Shown: positions 5,748 to 9,608 of the stretch, piece after piece
Numbering within the stretch: the stretch's first letter is position 1
How the letters are laid out: each line of letters starts with the position of its first letter
Assembly: GCA_001769005.1 (NCBI GenBank)
Contig: MENE01000013.1
Span: forward strand, 16,985-26,592
Source of the DNA: Bacteroidetes bacterium GWA2_31_9b
GTDB lineage: Bacteria > Bacteroidota > Bacteroidia > Bacteroidales > UBA12077
DNA length: 9,608 bases
Direction of reading: 5' to 3'
Notes under the pieces: generated by a model
What the model was told of the DNA's origin: nothing
Database searches by the model: none
Seen by the model: only the letters and a program-made list of their open reading frames with translations
Program-made: the position numbers and the translations under genes

Positions 5748-8684
5748 TTATTTAATATTATTTAAAACAAACAATCGACTATCCCTACTTAATGTAAGAG
5801 TAGTTTCCAAAATAACACTTGGAGCTTCAACTGTTTGATTATCGGTCTGAATTGCTTTACCTGTAATTAGGAATCCAACTTTATTAATAAGATCAACATT
5901 TTTTACTTGTTTGGCAACAATTAGCTCTCCTTTTGCCAACCATCGTCTTAACTCGGCTTGTTGAACAGATTTATATAGTTTTTTATCAATTATTATATTT
6001 TCAGCTAAACGAGGAGCTGCTATTTGCCATAATTTATCTTCAAGAGTATTGTTTTCGTGAACAACCTTTTGCATACAAACCGAAGTTAATCTTAATACTG
6101 TAACAGGAGATTCAGCAGTAACTGTTGCTGTTCTGGGAACATTTGTTAGTACTGAAATTTCTCCAATCACACTTCCTTTTCCAAGAATATCGATTAGTTT
6201 ATTGTGAATTGTAACTTTTACTGATCCACGAGCTATAACATATAAACCATCAACTTGTCCGTTTTCTTTAATAATTTTTTCACCAACGGCATAAATTCGT
6301 TCTTGAAATAAGTTTACAATTTTATTAAAAGTAGATTTATCGAGTTCGGCTAACCACGAAATTTCCTGAAGTAAAATTGATTTTTCAAGAGGCATAACTT
6401 TTGGAGGCGAATCAATAAGTTTTTTCATTCGTTCTTCAATACTATGAACCATCTTTTCAGCTTCATCGGAACCAATTTGTCCCTTTTTAAGAAGTTTATC
6501 AACAGTTTTTAGTTCAGTATTTAAATTTGATCTGATTGCATGCCGTGTTGAAATAGCATCATAAATTTCAGGATATGCATTTTTAAGGTTTCGTAAAAAG
6601 GTTAATCCATGTATTCTATTCTCGTTAATTTCTGATTCTACTGTTGCCAAATCCTGATCAAGAGTTAGTTCTTCGGAGGATGAACTTAATACCATTCCTT
6701 CAATTAATTTTAAGTTTTCATACTGAGCTTCAACAAATCCTCTGGCAGCATCGTAACTAATAGCAAGACGATCAAAAAAGATCCTTTGTGTCATATTTCT
6801 TAAAACCGGAACTAATTGTAATTTTCCTAAAAATCTCGGAGTTTGCCACATTTGTTCAAGATCCTTACGATCCGACAATGAGATTTGACCTTCTTTGTCA
6901 ATAATTTCATTAATAGCATCGGTTAAGTTTTTAACTGCAAATGGTCCTAAAAGTCCATCTTTAAATTGATTCCAATAACTACTTTTTTCTCTTTCCAGAA
7001 TCATTCGTCGGGTTTCGAACAAATTTGCATTTTTCCCTTCGTTTAATACAATTTCAATTTCCTCTGGTTTCTCTGGGAGATATTGTGAAACAATATCCCA
7101 ATTAGCTCTATTTAGGAATCGATCTGCCTTAAGCTTTTCGATAGAAGTCTCTGATGTTTGTCTTAAATAATTCTGTGAGTTTAAAATCATTTTTTGTTTT
7201 GCAGGAGGAATCGATGTTAAACCTAATTTGATTAATAAAGCTTTAATTGTTGTAGCATTTATTAATAATGTTAAGGTCACTAATCCAGCAGTATAAAATA
7301 AAAACTGATTCCTTATATTTATATCAATTTTAGGTTCAGAGGCAACAATTAATGCTAAGACTAATGCAATTCCTCCACGTAATGCACCCCACCATAATAC
7401 ATAAGAATCTTTAATTGATAGGCCATAACCAGATTTTCTCATAAAAGGATAAAGTAATCCTATAACACCAATTCTAGCGATATGAACACCAATATATAAT
7501 AGAATAAGAATTATGAAATCAGTTGCAGTAAAAACAACTCTGTTTGCAATAACAACACCCACAATAATAAAAATTAAAGTATTTGCAATAAATGCAAACA
7601 GTTCCCAGAATTCATGCAAAAAATGTTCTACCTCAGGACTCAATCTTGTTCTGCCAACACCCGCCATCATAATACCAAAAGTAACTAATCCAATTACCCC
7701 TGAAACATGTAAAAAATGTTCTGCAATAAAAAATGTGATATATGCAGCAGCAATTAATATACTTATTTCAACCAAGGCATCATTAAAAACTTTTTTTACC
7801 CACATTATGGTTATCCAGGCAATTGTTAATCCAACAAGTGCTCCACCAAGCGAGACTCTGAAGAATTCAAATATTGGAGAGTTTTCACCTCCGTTGCCTG
7901 TAAATCCGGCGAAAAAAACCATAAAAAATACGATTGCAGTACCATCATTAAGCATTGATTCGCCTTCTATTAGTGTTCCAAGTTTTTTACTTGCACCTAA
8001 TTCTTTCAGAATAGCTGTAACAGCTACAGGGTCGGTTGCACTAACTACTGCGCCAAACATCAATGCCATTTTCCATGACCAATTAGGTAAACCTATACCG
8101 CTTAATTTAATTCCAATAACTACAGCAGCAGTAATAAAAAGTGCTATTAAGATGCCCGGAACAGCAAGTAGAGTTGCATTTGTGAATGTTTTTTTAAATA
8201 TATGAACATCAAGAGCAAAAGCGGCATCAAAAACCAATATTGGTAAAAAAACAAACAATATTAAGTAAGGGTCAATATTTCCTGCCCAATGAATAGAATT
8301 GCTAATAAAGCTAACATTGATATTGATAAAACCTAAATTCCAATGATCCATAAATCCTAACCTGACAAATAAACCAAGGAGGAGTCCAATTACTAAAAGG
8401 GACACAGTATATGGTAGAGGAGATTTTTTAAGAAAATGCCTCGTAGCTGCACCTATTATTAAAGCAAGAATTAAAAAGAAAAGAGGACTCATGTCTCCTG
8501 CGTGTCCTTCTTCTTCGTTTTGAGCAATATGTTCACTTTCAGCAGTTATATTGTTTAATACAATTGTATCGTTCTGCTGTATGTGCTCTTGTGCATATAA
8601 ATTGTTTTGCAAACATTGAGTAGTAAACAAAAAGAGTAGGATGAAAGATATGCGGGTGAATAGTGGTAATATTTTATTATTCAT
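5748..8684 (-). CDS. CPA1 Na+/H+ antiporter with C-terminal cyclic-nucleotide-binding domain
   Basis: This 978-residue inner-membrane protein exchanges Na+ (or K+) for H+. A signal-peptide-like N-terminus (hydrophobic 12-22, YAQ near 30-32) leads to a short polar segment and then about 12-13 membrane helices (about 66-485). The CPA1 motifs SATDPVAV (215-222) and GESMLNDGTAIV (241-252), with Asn246-Asp247 as the ion-binding pair, closely resemble plant SOS1. A long, mostly helical cytosolic linker (about 490-785) follows, then a cyclic-nucleotide-binding fold (about 790-905) whose phosphate-binding cassette reads GEISVLTNVPRTAT (841-854); Glu842 and Arg851 are the usual ligand contacts. A tail of about 70 residues follows. 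The layout matches SOS1 and SLC9C1, though no voltage-sensor segment is evident. It is roughly twice the length of a plain NhaP. Gating by a nucleotide is an inference. It is transcribed alone, with its end at the shared terminator. Confidence 0.92.
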   Translation of the reverse strand: MNNKILPLFTRISFILLFLFTTQCLQNNLYAQEHIQQNDTIVLNNITAESEHIAQNEEEGHAGDMSPLFFLILALIIGAATRHFLKKSPLPYTVSLLVIGLLLGLFVRLGFMDHWNLGFININVSFISNSIHWAGNIDPYLILFVFLPILVFDAAFALDVHIFKKTFTNATLLAVPGILIALFITAAVVIGIKLSGIGLPNWSWKMALMFGAVVSATDPVAVTAILKELGASKKLGTLIEGESMLNDGTAIVFFMVFFAGFTGNGGENSPIFEFFRVSLGGALVGLTIAWITIMWVKKVFNDALVEISILIAAAYITFFIAEHFLHVSGVIGLVTFGIMMAGVGRTRLSPEVEHFLHEFWELFAFIANTLIFIIVGVVIANRVVFTATDFIILILLYIGVHIARIGVIGLLYPFMRKSGYGLSIKDSYVLWWGALRGGIALVLALIVASEPKIDINIRNQFLFYTAGLVTLTLLINATTIKALLIKLGLTSIPPAKQKMILNSQNYLRQTSETSIEKLKADRFLNRANWDIVSQYLPEKPEEIEIVLNEGKNANLFETRRMILEREKSSYWNQFKDGLLGPFAVKNLTDAINEIIDKEGQISLSDRKDLEQMWQTPRFLGKLQLVPVLRNMTQRIFFDRLAISYDAARGFVEAQYENLKLIEGMVLSSSSEELTLDQDLATVESEINENRIHGLTFLRNLKNAYPEIYDAISTRHAIRSNLNTELKTVDKLLKKGQIGSDEAEKMVHSIEERMKKLIDSPPKVMPLEKSILLQEISWLAELDKSTFNKIVNLFQERIYAVGEKIIKENGQVDGLYVIARGSVKVTIHNKLIDILGKGSVIGEISVLTNVPRTATVTAESPVTVLRLTSVCMQKVVHENNTLEDKLWQIAAPRLAENIIIDKKLYKSVQQAELRRWLAKGELIVAKQVKNVDLINKVGFLITGKAIQTDNQTVEAPSVILETTLTLSRDSRLFVLNNIK

Positions 8685-8805
8685 AATCTTAGGTTAAAAT
8701 GAATAACCAAGTTACAAAAAAAAATTTTAATTGATGTAATTCATCATTTAAAAATAGAATACATTAAATGTAAATTTAAGAAATAATAATTTTAAAAACT
8801 GGTAA

Positions 8806-9357
8806 TTATTCAACTGTAACATGTCCCCAGTTTTCACCCTTTCGAATACGGTTTAGCTGAGTATGTGTAATACCAAATTCTTTGGCTAGTTTATATAATT
8901 TAAATTTCCCTCTTTTAAGTTTTATCTTTAACCGTATAACATCTGTTTCCGATAATTTCGAGTAATTTATTGTTCCACGTTTGTAGTGTGGATTTATTTT
9001 TTGATGTGCAAACATTGTTGATTGAGTAACCCATTTCAGATTTTCTACATGATTATTACTCTTGTCAAAATCTAGATGGATAACATAATCCTGAATTGTA
9101 TTATCTTTTAATAAAAAATGTTCAGCAACTAATTTATGTATATACTTAGTTGTTCGTTTATCGTTTTTAAGTTTTATATTTAATATTTTATATCCTTTTA
9201 AAACAGATCCTTTTAGAATTAGTCCATTTTCTTTATCAACTTTGTAGCTTTTTATTCTGCCATAGTTTGAAATACTATAGTTCTCTGATTCAGCCATTTC
9301 GTTAATAACTAGTGGTTTCCATATTTCGTGAGTGAGATGGCTATAAATAGTATTCAT
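8806..9357 (-). CDS. Stand-alone NUMOD4-HNH protein with C-terminal HTH
   Basis: This 183-residue protein has the domain order of phage and intron homing endonucleases. A NUMOD4 DNA-binding motif (about 11-60; W13, P15, and YSISNYGRIKS at 27-37) is followed by an HNH_3-type nuclease domain (about 72-118; H74, H94, D96, then NNHVENLKWVT at 101-111). A helix-turn-helix region (about 134-180) contains KLAKEFGITHTQLNRIRKGENWGHV. The histidine and asparagines of the HNH core are present, but the usual terminal EN/H part reads STMFAH (113-118), so cleavage activity is uncertain. It does not interrupt a gene or sit in a visible intron, and it has its own intergenic space on both sides. It could be a free-standing homing endonuclease or a domesticated DNA-binding regulator. 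No terminator is evident between it and the antiporter 121 bases downstream, so read-through is possible. Confidence 0.82.
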   Translation of the reverse strand: MNTIYSHLTHEIWKPLVINEMAESENYSISNYGRIKSYKVDKENGLILKGSVLKGYKILNIKLKNDKRTTKYIHKLVAEHFLLKDNTIQDYVIHLDFDKSNNHVENLKWVTQSTMFAHQKINPHYKRGTINYSKLSETDVIRLKIKLKRGKFKLYKLAKEFGITHTQLNRIRKGENWGHVTVE

Positions 9358-9431
9358 TAAATAGTTTTTTAAGTTCTTAAAAATGCACTATTATGACTCT
9401 AATTATAGGATTTGGTTTAAAAATGAGAAAT

Positions 9432-9455
9432 AAAAAAACCTGACGAATCAGGTTT
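9432..9455 (-). terminator. Intrinsic terminator after the lipid-synthase-like gene
   Basis: On the minus strand AAACCTGA and TCAGGTTT form a perfect 8-bp stem with a TTCG loop, followed by TTTTATTT. It lies about 30 bases beyond the stop codon of the right-edge gene and before the HNH gene start, so the HNH gene probably has its own promoter. Confidence 0.85.
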
Positions 9456-9485
9456 ATATTTAGCATCTAATCAGTTTAGTTTAAA

Positions 9486-9608
9486 TTAAATATTAAAAGC
9501 ATGTGTTGTTTCAACTAATTTTTTTAAAATTTTCGAATCGTTTTCAATAGCGGTTCCAACTACAACAATATCAGCCCCTGCAGATAGTGAGTTTTTTATA
9601 TCATCAGA
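9486..9608 (-). CDS. C-terminal end of a geranylgeranylglyceryl phosphate synthase-like protein (partial)
   Basis: Only the last 40 codons and the TAA stop (9486-9488) are in the window; the start lies beyond the right edge. The segment GADIVVVGTAIEND is the final strand and phosphate-binding loop of a TIM-barrel enzyme. It fits the GGGPS/PcrB family, which joins a prenyl diphosphate to glycerol-1-phosphate and has members in Bacteroidota. Ribulose-phosphate 3-epimerase and hexulose-phosphate synthase have similar ends (GAD.-V-GSAI or GRAI), but the IEND tail fits GGGPS better. With so little sequence the family is likely rather than certain. The gene is followed by its own intrinsic terminator. 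Confidence 0.6.
   Translation of the reverse strand, partial: SDDIKNSLSAGADIVVVGTAIENDSKILKKLVETTHAFNI

Noticed and set aside
7513..8205. A 230-codon open frame on the plus strand.
   Set aside because: It lies antisense to the membrane domain of the antiporter, whose CPA1 motifs are clear. Its translation is a low-complexity shadow rich in Ile, Thr, Ala and Pro, with no recognisable domain.
8604..8684. A cysteine at residue 24 of the antiporter as a possible lipoprotein site.
   Set aside because: The preceding residues TTQ do not fit a lipobox, and the AQ at 31-32 is a better signal peptidase I site.
8732..8746. TGATG-TAATT-CATCA hairpin between the HNH and antiporter genes.
   Set aside because: A 5-bp stem with no T-tract is too weak to call as a terminator or operator in this AT-rich gap.
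9486..9608. Ribulose-phosphate 3-epimerase as the identity of the right-edge gene.
   Set aside because: Epimerases usually have GSAI followed by Phe-Gly at this point, while this fragment reads GTAIEND, which is nearer to the GGGPS family.

Overview
The window is AT-rich chromosomal DNA from a member of the Bacteroidota, probably a Bacteroidales-like or marine relative. The support is a TAnnTTTG-type -7 box ahead of ychF, start codons without clear Shine-Dalgarno sequences, signal peptides ending in AQ or SQ, a PafA-type phosphatase relative, and the end of a geranylgeranylglyceryl phosphate synthase-type gene. I see no rRNA, tRNA, CRISPR array or insertion sequence.

Left arm (1-2653, minus strand): three co-oriented, closely spaced genes. 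In transcription order these are the N-terminal (ThDP-binding) half of a split transketolase, a small methylglyoxal-synthase-fold protein with an altered active site, and a secreted von Willebrand factor A protein that runs off the left edge. Spacings of 30 and 45 bases suggest an operon. The C-terminal half of transketolase is not next to its partner.

Centre (2654-5663, plus strand): a divergent 222-base intergenic region holds a ychF promoter candidate inside an imperfect palindrome. It is followed by a divergent YchF/OLA1-type ATPase and, 46 bases later, an exported protein of the PafA alkaline phosphatase family. That protein has lost nearly all of the metal-binding and catalytic residues known from PafA. 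The YchF lacks the usual switch I sequence, including the redox-sensitive cysteine. A perfect 17-bp hairpin at 5692-5731 ends this unit and the convergent antiporter gene.

Right arm (5748-9608, minus strand): a 978-residue CPA1 Na+/H+ antiporter carries a C-terminal cyclic-nucleotide-binding domain, a layout like plant SOS1 and sperm SLC9C1. Upstream of it are a stand-alone NUMOD4-HNH-HTH protein, an intrinsic terminator, and the last 40 codons of the lipid-synthase-like gene entering from the right edge.

The most unusual feature is that three neighbouring genes (MGS-like, YchF-like and PafA-like) each keep a recognisable enzyme fold but have changed at positions normally essential or near-invariant. 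The assignments are from reading motifs by eye; family residue numbers are recalled knowledge, not computed alignments.
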